Part shown: positions 44,263 to 53,409 of the stretch, one piece after another
Position numbering within the stretch: position 1 is the stretch's first letter
Layout: every line of letters begins with the position of its first letter
Assembly (NCBI RefSeq): GCF_010725725.1
Contig: NZ_AP022599.1
Coordinates: 5,270,001 to 5,334,000, forward strand
Reading direction: 5' to 3'
Length of the DNA stretch: 64,000 bases
DNA from: Mycolicibacterium pulveris
GTDB taxonomy: Bacteria > Actinomycetota > Actinomycetes > Mycobacteriales > Mycobacteriaceae
Notes under the pieces: model-generated
What the model was told of the DNA's origin: nothing
The model's input: only the letters and a program-made list of their open reading frames with translations
Database searches by the model: none
Position numbers and translations under genes: made by a program

Positions 44263-45516
44263 ATGGCGGCACCTGACCGCGACGATGCGGGCGAACGGCG
44301 GGCGAGTCCTCGTCTTCCCTCGTTCGGCATGGGCGCATTGGATTCCGTGGTGGGACCGTTCGCGAGAACCGGTCGCTACTACGCGTACGCGTGGCGCGAG
44401 TATCTGAATCGCGAGTCGCGCGAGCTTCCGATCGCCCGCCCGACGTTGGCGCTGGCCGCGCATGCGCTGCGCGACGAGATCGTGCTCATGGGTTTACGTG
44501 TGCGCCGTCCAGTCAGCGATATGGAGGAATTCGAGCGCATCAACGCCGAAGTGGTTGCGGCGCTGGAGTTCTATGGACAGCGGGGCTGGCTGGACCAGCC
44601 GGCAGGTTATTTCGCCAGCCCCCGGACACTGCCCGATGTCACGGTGTATCCGGTGCAGGCGTACGGGCGGTCATACGAACGCATGGTGTTCGACAGCGGG
44701 TACACACCTCGCTCGGGCGAGCCCGGTAGACAACGCTGGCTCGGCTATACCGCCAACAACCGTGTCTACGCATTGCTGCTGCGCCACAAGGAAGATCGGC
44801 CCTGGCTGGTGTGCGTGCACGGAACGGAGATGGGCAGGGCGGGGCTCGACCTCGCGTTGTTCCGGGCGTGGCACCTACACCTTGATCTCGGCCTCAACGT
44901 GGTCCTGCCGGTCCTTCCGATGCACGGCCCGCGAGGTCGGGGGCTGCCGAAAGGGGCGGTGTTCCCGGGCGCGGACGTGATGGACAACGTCCATGCGACC
45001 GCCCAGGGCGTGTGGGACATCAGGCGGTTGCTCTCATGGATCCGGTCGCAGCAACCCGAGTCACCCATCGGGTTGTACGGTCTGTCGCTCGGCGGGTACG
45101 TCTCGTCCCTGGTAGCCAGCCTCGATACCGGGTTGACATGCGCGATTCTCGGTGTGCCGGTGGTGGACCTGATCGACCTGCTGGGTAGCCACGCCGGCCT
45201 GAGCGAAGACGATCCGCGCCGTCAGACGGTGACCATGGCCGCCCCCATCGGGCGGATGACGTCTCCACTCGCGTTGGAGCCGAAGGTGCCGATGCGCGGG
45301 CGGTTGATCTACGCGGGCATGGCCGACCGTCTCGTGCACCCGCGCGAGCAGATCGTCAAGCTGTGGGAGCACTGGGGCAGACCCGAGATCCTCTGGTATC
45401 GCGGCGGGCACACCGGGTTCTTCCAGTCGCGGCCCGTCCAGCAGTTCATCGACTGTGCGCTGGTGCAATCGGGGCTGCTGGCCGCTGCGGTGCCGGGATG
45501 CGAACCGGACGAGTAG
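44263..45516 (+). CDS. Alpha/beta-hydrolase
   Basis: A 417-residue protein. After about 180 N-terminal residues of unrecognised, partly helical sequence comes an alpha/beta-hydrolase core with oxyanion segment VCVHGTEMG, nucleophile elbow GLSLGG (S275) and a late GGHTGFF that probably holds the catalytic His. Substrate is unknown; peptidase, esterase and lipase members share this fold. The ATG reading MAAPDRDDAG is used, though an upstream GTG in frame is possible. An imperfect palindrome TCACATGATCTTGTGA lies at 44200-44215 in its promoter region. It ends 8 nt before the convergent nrdZ stop. Confidence 0.8.
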   Translation: MAAPDRDDAGERRASPRLPSFGMGALDSVVGPFARTGRYYAYAWREYLNRESRELPIARPTLALAAHALRDEIVLMGLRVRRPVSDMEEFERINAEVVAALEFYGQRGWLDQPAGYFASPRTLPDVTVYPVQAYGRSYERMVFDSGYTPRSGEPGRQRWLGYTANNRVYALLLRHKEDRPWLVCVHGTEMGRAGLDLALFRAWHLHLDLGLNVVLPVLPMHGPRGRGLPKGAVFPGADVMDNVHATAQGVWDIRRLLSWIRSQQPESPIGLYGLSLGGYVSSLVASLDTGLTCAILGVPVVDLIDLLGSHAGLSEDDPRRQTVTMAAPIGRMTSPLALEPKVPMRGRLIYAGMADRLVHPREQIVKLWEHWGRPEILWYRGGHTGFFQSRPVQQFIDCALVQSGLLAAAVPGCEPDE

Positions 45517-45524
45517 CGACCCGG

Positions 45525-47618
45525 TCAGCAGTCGCAGGACCGGGCGATGCAGCCTCCGCTGTACACCGTGTCCGCCTGGGCCAGCGCCGCGTCGGGCGCG
45601 GCATACGACAACACCTGGCCTTCGCGGCTGCCGTACCGGTAGACCGTGATCCCCTTGACCTTGGCCTTCCAGGCGGTCAGATAGATGTCGCGGACGTCGT
45701 CGACCGTTGCCGTCGCCGGTAGGTTGACCGTCTTGGAAACGGCCGCATCGACGTGGCGCTGCACCACCGATTGCATCCGCAGGTGCCACTCCGGGGCGAT
45801 CTCGGCCGCGGTCGGAAAGGCGGCACGGACGGAAGCCGACAACTGGGGGCAGCCGCGCACTCCCCCGCGCTGTGCGATCTCGCTGATCAACTCGTCGCTG
45901 TAGAAACCCCGGTCGCGGGCCAGCCGGTCGAAGCACGGGTTGACCTCCAGCAGATGCCTGCCGAGAACCGAACGGGTGAACGCGATCGCGAACATCGGCT
46001 CGATTCCGGCGGTGGTGCCTGCGATCAGCGAGATGGTGCCCGTCGGCGCGACGGAGGTGACCTGTGCGTTGCGCCGCGGGCCCGATCGTGCGAACCGGCT
46101 GTCGGCGAACGCCGGGAACGCTCCGCGCTCTTGCGCCAACCGCTTCGACGCGATGTGCGCCTCGCGTTGTATCCGCCTCATGAGCTGTTCGGCCAGGCCC
46201 ACTCCTTCCTCGCTGTCATACGGAATAGCCAGTGTGGCAAGTAATTCCGCCAATCCCATCACGCCAAGCCCGATCTTGCGGGTGGCACGGGCGGCTTCTT
46301 CCAGCTCGGGATACGGGTAACGGCTCACGTCGATGACGTCGTCGAGGAAACGCACGGCGAGCGCGACAACCTCTTTGAGCCGGTCCCAATCGATACGCCC
46401 GTCGACCACCATTCGGGCCAGGTTGATCGAGCCGAGATTGCAGGATTCGTATGGCAGCAGCGGAACCTCGCCGCACGGGTTGGTCGCCTCGATCCGGCCG
46501 CGGCGCGGTAGCGGGTTGGCTCTGTTGATGGTGTCGAGGAACACCAGACCCGGGTCTCCGCATTCGTGCGCCGCCGCGCAGATGCTGTCGAACAGCGTTG
46601 CCGCGGACACCTGGGCAACGGTCTTGCCGGTTCGCGGGTTGACCAGCCGGTGGTTATCGCCGCGCTGCACGGCGCGCATGAACCGATCGGTGACGCCGAC
46701 CGACAGGTTGAAGTGTGTCAACGCGTCCTGCGAGCGGGCTTTGGTGGTGATGAAGCCGAAGATGTCGGGATGGGACGCGTCGAGCACGGCCATGCAGGCA
46801 CCGCGTCGGCGACCGCCCATGGAAACGACCTGCGCGGCGGTGTCGTACAGCCGCAGAAACGACGTCGGGCCGCTGGCTGTGCCCGCCGTGGTGGTCACCG
46901 GATCGCCGGCGGGCCGCAACCGACTGAACGAGAACCCGGTGCCACCGCCGGACCGCTGGACTTCCGCGGCCTGGCCGAGGGTCGTGAAGATCGAACGCAG
47001 CGAATCCTCGACGGGCAGGACCACACAGGCGGAAAGCAGCCCGATATCGGTTCCGGCGTTCATCAACGTCGGCGAGTTCGGCAGGAATTCAAGGTTGCGT
47101 AGCAGCTTCGCGTACCGCTCGGCCCAGCGCGTCGACGAGCCCGGCCGGTACCCGTCTTCAGCCGCGGCGACGCAGTGCGCGGCCCGGTCCATCATCTCGC
47201 CGGTCGACTCGGCGGGGCGCCCCTTGTCGTCGCGCAGCAGGTAGCGCTCCCGCAGTACCGTCACCGCGGCCAGGCTCAGCTTGAGCTCGTCGCGCACCCC
47301 GAGCATCGCCTTGGCGGTGCGCAGTTCGGCCCGTCGCCGTCGGTAGACGATGTATGCGCGGGCGACGTCGTCGAGACCGGCCTCGCCCAGCCGGGCCTCG
47401 ACAAGGTCCTGAATCTCCTCGACCGGCGCCACGCCGGGCCCCAGCGCGTCGGCAACAGCCTCGGCCACCGTTGCCGGCATGTCCGGATCGTCGTTCGCCA
47501 CCTCGCGGGCCGCCCGCGCCACCGCGGCTTCGATCCGCGTGAGGTCGAACGGCACCACGGTTCCGTCCCGGCGCCGGACTTCGGTCGGCCAGGTTCCTGT
47601 CTTCGCCTTGTTGGACAC
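45525..47618 (-). CDS. nrdZ: Adenosylcobalamin-dependent (class II) ribonucleotide reductase
   Basis: A 697-residue class II reductase, close to Rv0570 (NrdZ, 692 residues), a DosR target. It has an N-terminal ATP-cone-like part (VRRRDGTVVPFDLTRIEAAV), the radical-site and redox motifs in LLSACVVLPV and NPCGEVPLLPYESCNLGS, APTGTISLIAG in the barrel, and a C-terminal redox pair in CIARSCDC. Class II enzymes need vitamin B12 but not oxygen, so this can supply dNTPs in anoxia. The start is a GTG with AAGGAG 11 nt upstream. Confidence 0.95.
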   Translation of the reverse strand: MSNKAKTGTWPTEVRRRDGTVVPFDLTRIEAAVARAAREVANDDPDMPATVAEAVADALGPGVAPVEEIQDLVEARLGEAGLDDVARAYIVYRRRRAELRTAKAMLGVRDELKLSLAAVTVLRERYLLRDDKGRPAESTGEMMDRAAHCVAAAEDGYRPGSSTRWAERYAKLLRNLEFLPNSPTLMNAGTDIGLLSACVVLPVEDSLRSIFTTLGQAAEVQRSGGGTGFSFSRLRPAGDPVTTTAGTASGPTSFLRLYDTAAQVVSMGGRRRGACMAVLDASHPDIFGFITTKARSQDALTHFNLSVGVTDRFMRAVQRGDNHRLVNPRTGKTVAQVSAATLFDSICAAAHECGDPGLVFLDTINRANPLPRRGRIEATNPCGEVPLLPYESCNLGSINLARMVVDGRIDWDRLKEVVALAVRFLDDVIDVSRYPYPELEEAARATRKIGLGVMGLAELLATLAIPYDSEEGVGLAEQLMRRIQREAHIASKRLAQERGAFPAFADSRFARSGPRRNAQVTSVAPTGTISLIAGTTAGIEPMFAIAFTRSVLGRHLLEVNPCFDRLARDRGFYSDELISEIAQRGGVRGCPQLSASVRAAFPTAAEIAPEWHLRMQSVVQRHVDAAVSKTVNLPATATVDDVRDIYLTAWKAKVKGITVYRYGSREGQVLSYAAPDAALAQADTVYSGGCIARSCDC

Positions 47619-47668
47619 AGCTGGTGCGCTCCTTCACTGAGGCTCAATCCTGTCCGAAGCGGACCGGG

Positions 47669-47712
47669 CGGCCTGAAGTCATTCTCCCCGAGCCATCCGG
47701 GACTTTCGGCCC
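47669..47712. promoter_or_regulatory. DosR boxes between nrdZ and the formate dehydrogenase genes
   Basis: CGGCCTGAAGTCAT (47669-47682, 9 of 14) is placed for nrdZ, with GAGCCT (47645-47640, minus) as -10 and a 15-nt leader. GGGACTTTCGGCCC (47699-47712, 12 of 14) is centred exactly 42.5 bp from the plus-strand ATG at 47748, with AAGACT (47736-47741) as -10. Centres are 30 bp apart. Confidence 0.8.
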
Positions 47713-47747
47713 TGTGCCGCCGGTCGGCCGCGGTCAAGACTGGCCGC

Positions 47748-49214
47748 ATGCCACTTCGACGGCATGACGAACGGCGACCGGCGCAGGACGCGTCCTTCTA
47801 TCACCTTGCCGATGTCGCCGTCGGCACGCAGTGTTGTCAGGGCACGGCGTGCTTCGTGGCCCGACAGCGGAACCCGGCGCGCTGGGCCGAGGCGCAAGCG
47901 TCCGATCCTCGCGTCTATTGCCTGGGGCGCTGCTTCGCGGGTCCTGCCGTCGCAGGCGATCTGTCTCGTCCCGCGGTCGAAATCGCTTGTGACACCTCGG
48001 TGTTACTCGACAGGGTCCGCCGCGGATCGCCTGCGCAGCTCGGTGACTACCGCGCCGACGCGGGATATGAGGGGCTTTCGCGCGCCCTGTCCTCGGGACC
48101 CGAGGCGATCCTGGGTGAGGTCGACACGTCCGGGCTCCGCGGCCGTGGCGGGGCAGGCTTTCCAACGGCCCGCAAATGGCGCGCCGCCCGCGCGCAACCC
48201 GACGGCCCGCGCGTGCTCGTGGTCAACGCCGACGAAGGCGATCCCGGGGCCTACATCGACCGGTTTCTGTTGGAGGACGACCCCCACGCCGTGCTCGAGG
48301 GGACGGCGATCGCCGCGCTGGCTGTCGGCGCGGAGCGAGCATACATCTACGTGCGCCGCGAGTACCCCCGCGCGCTGGCCACGGTGCGCGCCGCCGTTGC
48401 CGAGGCCGAATCCGCCGGAATTCTCGGCGATGCGCTTTTCGGAGACGGTCCGCCGCTGACGGTCACCGTGGTGGAGGGCAAGGGCAGCTACCTCTGCGGC
48501 GAGGAGACGGCCCTGCTCAATGCGCTCGAGGGACGACGTCCGATGGTGCGCGCGCGGCCGCCCTATCCCGCGCAGTCCGGCCTGCACGGTGTGCCGACGG
48601 TGGTGAACAACGTGGAGACGCTGGCCGCCGTGCCCTGGATCCTTCGGCACGGGGGAAGCGCTTACGCCGGAATCGGGTCAGGCACCAGCACGGGCACGAA
48701 GGTGGTGTCGCTGAACTCGCTGTTCCGCAAACCCGGGCTGTACGAGGTCGAGTTCGGCATCCCGCTGCGAGAGATAGTTGAGGGCCTCGGCGGTGGGCTC
48801 GTCGACGATCACCTGAGGGGTGTGATCGTCGGCGGCCCGCTGGCCGGGATCATCCCGCCCCACCTGCTCGACGTTTCTTTCACCTTCGACGACTTGCGAG
48901 ACATCGGTGCCGAGGTCGGCCACGGGGGAATCGTCGCGTTCGACGACACCACGCCGATCGGCGAACTCGTACGGCACGTGTTTCGGTTCGGCGCATACGA
49001 GTCCTGCGGCGCCTGCACACCGTGCCGGGTCGGCGCCGCGCGAGTCGAGCAGCTGTTCTCTGGAGATTTGGACGAGGCCGGACACGCCGAGTGGCAGGCC
49101 ACGATACGGGCACTGGCGGCAACGAGCCTGTGCGGTCACGGCACCGGGCTGGCCGAGTTCGCCCGCAGCGTGATGGCCTATTACGGACAGGATCTCGAGT
49201 CATGCCGCGCGTGA
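47748..49214 (+). CDS. NAD(H)-binding NuoE-NuoF-type fusion subunit of formate dehydrogenase
   Basis: A 488-residue diaphorase subunit. The N-terminus (about 20-75) is a compact thioredoxin-like [2Fe-2S] module with C30-x4-C35 and C58-x3-C62. The remainder is NuoF-like: FMN/NAD motif GRGGAGFPTARKW, NADEGDPGAYIDRF, the GSYLCGEETALLNALEG loop and the [4Fe-4S] site ESCGACTPCRVG with a further Cys in LCGHGTG. This matches the FdsB/HoxF type. The start is set by the DosR promoter geometry. The catalytic subunit gene overlaps its 3' end by 13 nt, so the pair is an NAD-dependent complex. Confidence 0.9.
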   Translation: MPLRRHDERRPAQDASFYHLADVAVGTQCCQGTACFVARQRNPARWAEAQASDPRVYCLGRCFAGPAVAGDLSRPAVEIACDTSVLLDRVRRGSPAQLGDYRADAGYEGLSRALSSGPEAILGEVDTSGLRGRGGAGFPTARKWRAARAQPDGPRVLVVNADEGDPGAYIDRFLLEDDPHAVLEGTAIAALAVGAERAYIYVRREYPRALATVRAAVAEAESAGILGDALFGDGPPLTVTVVEGKGSYLCGEETALLNALEGRRPMVRARPPYPAQSGLHGVPTVVNNVETLAAVPWILRHGGSAYAGIGSGTSTGTKVVSLNSLFRKPGLYEVEFGIPLREIVEGLGGGLVDDHLRGVIVGGPLAGIIPPHLLDVSFTFDDLRDIGAEVGHGGIVAFDDTTPIGELVRHVFRFGAYESCGACTPCRVGAARVEQLFSGDLDEAGHAEWQATIRALAATSLCGHGTGLAEFARSVMAYYGQDLESCRA

Positions 49215-51916
49215 CCATTGACGGTGCGACCGTGTCCTGTCCGCCCGGACTTTCGGTGCTCGAGGCGGCGGCAAGCGCCGGGATCGACATCCCGGCGCTG
49301 TGCCACGACCCGCGGCTCGCCCCGGCCGGAGCCTGTCGGTTGTGTGTGGTGACGATCGACGACGCCGACCGTCCGGTGCCCGCCTGCACCACGCCGGTGT
49401 CCGAGGGCATGGCAGTCCAGACGACGACGACCGAGCTGCGCGAGTTGCGGAGAACCCTGCTGGCCATGCTTGTTCGCCACTATCCAGCCGACGCGGCCGC
49501 CACGAACCCCGGCCTCGCGTTTCACCGGATGCTCGCGGACTACGGGGTGTCGGCGACGGGGGCGGCTGATCCCCATCGGGTGGATTCGTCGCATCCCAAC
49601 ATCCGCGTCGACCTCAACCACTGCATCTCGTGCTGGCGCTGCGTGCGGATCTGCGACGAGGTGCAGGGCCAATTCACCTGGCGCATAGCCGGTCGCGGCG
49701 CCGACTCCCACGTCGTCCCGGACTCCGGTACCACGTTGGCGGACAGCACGTGCGTATCGTGCGGCGCGTGCGTCGACACGTGCCCGACCGACGCCCTGAC
49801 CGACGTGGGCGTGATCCAAGCCGGGTCGGCGACCGGTTGGACCCGCACCACATGCCCGTACTGCGGTGTCGGATGCGAAATGATGGTCGGCAGCCGCGAC
49901 GACCGGATCGTGGAGGTCGTTCCCGCCCGTGATGCGCCGGTCAACCGCGGTCACCTCTGCGTAAAGGGCAGGTACGGCTTCGGTTTCAACACCTCGCAGG
50001 ATCGGATCACCACCCCGATGCTGCGCAGCTCGTCGGGGGAATGGGTGCCTGTCGGCTGGGACGAAGCCATCGACGTCGCGGTACGCGGTTTCCGTCGCGT
50101 CATCGACCGTGCCGGGCCGACGGCGGTCGGCGTCCTGGGCTCGGCACGAGCCACCAACGAGGAGAACTACCTCACCCAGAAGTTCGCGCGCGTCGTGCTC
50201 GGCACCAACAACGTGGATTGCTGCGCCCGGGTCTGCCACGCACCGTCCGCTGCCGGTCTCAAGGCGGTGTTCGGTACCGGCGCGGCGACCAACTCATTCG
50301 ACGACATCGAGATCGCGCGCACCATCGTGGTGTGCGGGTCCAATACCACGGAAGCTCACCCGATCGTCGGCGCGCGCATCAAGCAGGCCGCGCTGCGTGG
50401 CGCCAACCTCGTCGTCATCGATCCGCGCAGGATCGAACTCGCCGGCTACGCCGACGTGCACCTGCGGCCCCGGCCGGGAACGAATGTGGCGGTACTCAAT
50501 TCCATCGCGGCTGCACTCATCGACGAGCACCTTGTCGACGAGGCGTTCGTGGCCCAGCGCGTCGACGACTTACCAGCGTTCCGTGATTTTGTCGCCGCCT
50601 ATGTCCCCGAACGGGTTTCGTCGATCACCGGGTTGGACCCCGCCGACGTGCGGCGGGCTGCCAGGCTCTACGGCGGGCAGGGCCCGTCCATGCTCTTCCA
50701 CGGCCTCGGGATCACCGAGCATGTCCAGGGCACCGACGCCGTGATGTGTCTTGCCAACCTGGCCCTGCTGACCGGAAATGTCGGCAAGCCCGGTTCGGGG
50801 TGCAATCCGCTTCGCGGACAGAACAATGTGCAGGGTTCAGCCCACATGGGGTGCGAGCCACACCATCTGACCGGCATGATCGCGCTGGCCGATGGCCGCG
50901 ATCGCGCCGCGGCGGTATGGGGCGCGCCCGTGCCCGAAATACGCGGGCTCGATGCGATGGAGATGCTCGATGCCGCCGAGGACGGCCGGCTTGACGCGCT
51001 GTGGGTTGTGGGCTGGGACATTCTGCTCACGCAGCCGCAGACCCCGTCGGTGGAACGGGCACTCGCCGCGCTCGAGGTGCTCGTGGTCCAGGATCTCTTT
51101 CTCACCGAGACGGCGCGGCGCTTCGCGACGGTCCTCCTCCCGGCCGCATCATCGTTCGAGAAGGACGGCACGTTCATGAACTCCGAACGCCGTATTCAGC
51201 GGATCCGCCGCGCGGTTTCCCCGCCGGGCATCGTCAAGACCGACGCCGACATCCTCTGCGAGGCCGCCGCCGCCTTCGGATGGGGCAGCCACTTCTCCTA
51301 CCGGGGCGCACAGGACATCTGGGATGAGATCCGGCGCCTCTGGCCCGCCGGTGCGGGTATGGCCTATCAACGGCTCGACAGGCCCGGCGGTTTGCAGTGG
51401 CCCTGCCTGGACGAGGATCACCCGGGGACGTCGCTGCTGCACCGCGACGGGTTCCCGGGGATCGGGACGCGCGCGACGTTGCGTCGCGTCGATCATCGGC
51501 CGAGCGCCGAGCAACCGAGCGAGACCTATCCGCTGGTGCTGATCACCGGCCGTGAACTGTACGCGTTCAACGCCGGCACGATGACCGGGAGGGCGGCGAC
51601 CGCCGCGTTGACCGATGGTGCGGTGCTGGAGATCTCGCCGGACGACGCGCAGCGGTTGGGCGTGATCGACGGCACGGAGGTCTCCGTGCAGAGCAGGTAC
51701 GGCGCAGTCGTGCTGCCCTGCCGCATCAGCGACCGCATGCCGCCGGGAACGGTTTTCACCACCTTCCACGACCCGGCCGTGCCGGTGAACGCCGTCACCG
51801 GGCCGGGACGCGATCTCGCGACCCACACCCCGGAGTACAAGGTCACCGCGGTGCATATCGCAGGCGCCGGGACGGCTTCCCGAGATGTGGGCTACGCCAG
51901 CTCTTCGAAGTCCTGA
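49202..51916 (+). CDS. Molybdenum/tungsten formate dehydrogenase catalytic subunit (cysteine type)
   Basis: A 904-residue molybdopterin oxidoreductase with NuoG-like N-terminus: [2Fe-2S] cysteines C34, C45, C48, C62; two [4Fe-4S] clusters at C141/144/147/151 and C184/187/190/194; the domain-I cluster C218, C221, C225, C253; and the metal-ligand region VDCCARVCHAPSAAG, where C344 occupies the selenocysteine position of E. coli FDH-H. The usual His-Cys3 cluster motif near residue 93 is missing its cysteines (HYPADAAATNPG). It oxidises formate to CO2, or the reverse, exchanging electrons with NAD through the upstream subunit. It overlaps the convergent tgs1 gene by 25 nt. Confidence 0.92.
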   Translation: MPRVTIDGATVSCPPGLSVLEAAASAGIDIPALCHDPRLAPAGACRLCVVTIDDADRPVPACTTPVSEGMAVQTTTTELRELRRTLLAMLVRHYPADAAATNPGLAFHRMLADYGVSATGAADPHRVDSSHPNIRVDLNHCISCWRCVRICDEVQGQFTWRIAGRGADSHVVPDSGTTLADSTCVSCGACVDTCPTDALTDVGVIQAGSATGWTRTTCPYCGVGCEMMVGSRDDRIVEVVPARDAPVNRGHLCVKGRYGFGFNTSQDRITTPMLRSSSGEWVPVGWDEAIDVAVRGFRRVIDRAGPTAVGVLGSARATNEENYLTQKFARVVLGTNNVDCCARVCHAPSAAGLKAVFGTGAATNSFDDIEIARTIVVCGSNTTEAHPIVGARIKQAALRGANLVVIDPRRIELAGYADVHLRPRPGTNVAVLNSIAAALIDEHLVDEAFVAQRVDDLPAFRDFVAAYVPERVSSITGLDPADVRRAARLYGGQGPSMLFHGLGITEHVQGTDAVMCLANLALLTGNVGKPGSGCNPLRGQNNVQGSAHMGCEPHHLTGMIALADGRDRAAAVWGAPVPEIRGLDAMEMLDAAEDGRLDALWVVGWDILLTQPQTPSVERALAALEVLVVQDLFLTETARRFATVLLPAASSFEKDGTFMNSERRIQRIRRAVSPPGIVKTDADILCEAAAAFGWGSHFSYRGAQDIWDEIRRLWPAGAGMAYQRLDRPGGLQWPCLDEDHPGTSLLHRDGFPGIGTRATLRRVDHRPSAEQPSETYPLVLITGRELYAFNAGTMTGRAATAALTDGAVLEISPDDAQRLGVIDGTEVSVQSRYGAVVLPCRISDRMPPGTVFTTFHDPAVPVNAVTGPGRDLATHTPEYKVTAVHIAGAGTASRDVGYASSSKS

Positions 51917-53271
51917 CTCAACGCCGCCAATCGCGCGACGGCCTGTTCGATGCCCCGCGCGAGGTCGTCGACATCGGGTACCGCCCTGTGGTCCGCGGTG
52001 ATACCGAACATGAAGTCGTCGGCATAGCTCAACATCGCGATGACAGTGCGCAGCCGGATCCCGATCGGTGGAATCGGATACACCCGAAGCACTTTTCGTC
52101 CCATGATGCGCATCCGTTGACGAGGGCCGGGGACGTTGGTCGCGAGAGTCACGACACCGCGCTGCGGCAATCGGGTCAGGGCCCGAACGGTCCAGGCAGT
52201 CAGGGGGAACGGAACAACGTTCGTCGCCGCGAGGAACACCGACGACGCTTGACGCTGGCCACCGCCCTTCACCGTGGTCAGCCGCTCATGTACGGCTCGC
52301 AGCTGCTCGATCGGATCCGACTCATCGACGGGAAGGTTCGGGATCATCAGCGAAACCCGGTTGTCGGCTTTGCCCATCGCGTCCTTCGAACGCACCGACA
52401 CCGGCACCATCGTCGGCAGTGAATCAGGCCGGGGCTCCACACCGCGACGAATAAGACCCTGGCGGTAACTGTCCGTGATAGCCGCCAGCGCAACGTCGTT
52501 GAGCGTCACGTCGAATGCCGCCCGGATCTTGGCCACGTCGTCCAGCGAGACGCGCACCGCGCTGTAGCGCCGCCTGGAGGTCAGCGGCCCGACGAACGGG
52601 GATGGCGCCGCCGGACGCACCAGGCTCGAGGTGATTTCGAGTGCTCCCCCGACCACCCGGATCGCGGCGCCGGTGACCGCGCTCGCCGTCCGCCATGCGC
52701 CGACCGCCCAGTCAAGCGGATTGAGGCTGAGCCGGGGCAGGAGGTTGGGCCGCCCGGCTTGCTCGCCGGCCGCCCGGATCTTCGATGCGAACGTGTCGCC
52801 CTTCCCCTCGTCGCTGAGGTTGGAGAGCATTTGCATGGTCGCGATCCCGTCGGCGACACAGTGGTGGATCTTCATCAGGATCGCCCACCGGTCGTCGGAC
52901 AGGCCTTCGATGATCCAGCATTCCCACAGGGGCCGTTCGCGGTCCAGCCGCCGTTCCATGATCTGGGCGACCAACCGGAACAGCGCCGCGTCATCGCCCG
53001 GGCGCGGCAGCGCGGCGCGGTGCACGTGGTAGGTCAGGTCGAGGTCGGGATCGTCGACCCACTCCGGAGGTTCGAGATCAAGGGAATGGATGCGCAGACG
53101 TTGCCTGAACCGGGGAACCGCGAGCATGCGTCGCCCGAGGCCGACGGCGAGAGATTCGTCACCGGGCATGGGCCCTTCGATGACCGACAGGCCGCCGATC
53201 GCGAGGCTGACGTGCGGGTCGGAGTCCTCGGCTTGCAGAAAGCCCGCATCGAGTGTGCTCAAGCGCTCCAT
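51892..53271 (-). CDS. tgs1: Triacylglycerol synthase Tgs1 (WS/DGAT)
   Basis: A 459-residue acyltransferase, the best match to M. tuberculosis Tgs1 (Rv3130c), the main hypoxic triacylglycerol synthase. The N-terminus LSTLDAGFLQAEDSD, the intact active-site HHCVADG, PLWECWIIEGLSDDRWAIL and the C-terminal TLATNVPGPRQRMRIMG all agree. Of the three WS/DGAT genes here this is the only one with a complete HHxxxDG. A DosR box is centred 44.5 bp upstream of its ATG and GACAGT ends 7 nt before it, so transcription is probably leaderless. It is divergent from an Rv3131-like gene, as in M. tuberculosis. Confidence 0.95.
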   Translation of the reverse strand: MERLSTLDAGFLQAEDSDPHVSLAIGGLSVIEGPMPGDESLAVGLGRRMLAVPRFRQRLRIHSLDLEPPEWVDDPDLDLTYHVHRAALPRPGDDAALFRLVAQIMERRLDRERPLWECWIIEGLSDDRWAILMKIHHCVADGIATMQMLSNLSDEGKGDTFASKIRAAGEQAGRPNLLPRLSLNPLDWAVGAWRTASAVTGAAIRVVGGALEITSSLVRPAAPSPFVGPLTSRRRYSAVRVSLDDVAKIRAAFDVTLNDVALAAITDSYRQGLIRRGVEPRPDSLPTMVPVSVRSKDAMGKADNRVSLMIPNLPVDESDPIEQLRAVHERLTTVKGGGQRQASSVFLAATNVVPFPLTAWTVRALTRLPQRGVVTLATNVPGPRQRMRIMGRKVLRVYPIPPIGIRLRTVIAMLSYADDFMFGITADHRAVPDVDDLARGIEQAVARLAALSQDFEELA

Positions 53272-53308
53272 ATTCTCAACTGTCTTGCCTGCGGCGGTGG
53301 TGACGGAA

Positions 53309-53352
53309 GGGCCGGAGGTCCCGTACCGGTGAGGACGAGGGTCCTTAGTCCC
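53309..53352. promoter_or_regulatory. DosR boxes between tgs1 and the Rv3131-like gene
   Basis: GGGCCGGAGGTCCC (53309-53322, 10 of 14) is placed for tgs1 and GGGTCCTTAGTCCC (53339-53352, 12 of 14) for the plus-strand nitroreductase. Centres are 30 bp apart, the same as in the nrdZ/formate dehydrogenase gap. Confidence 0.85.
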
Positions 53353-53409
53353 CCACGTGGTGACCATCGACCCTGGCTTTGGGGCGGTGGCAGACCCGAA
53401 CCTGGAGTC

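Noticed and set aside
49202..51916. Selenocysteine formate dehydrogenase
   Set aside because: The metal-ligand codon is cysteine (C344) and no in-frame TGA or SECIS-like need is apparent.
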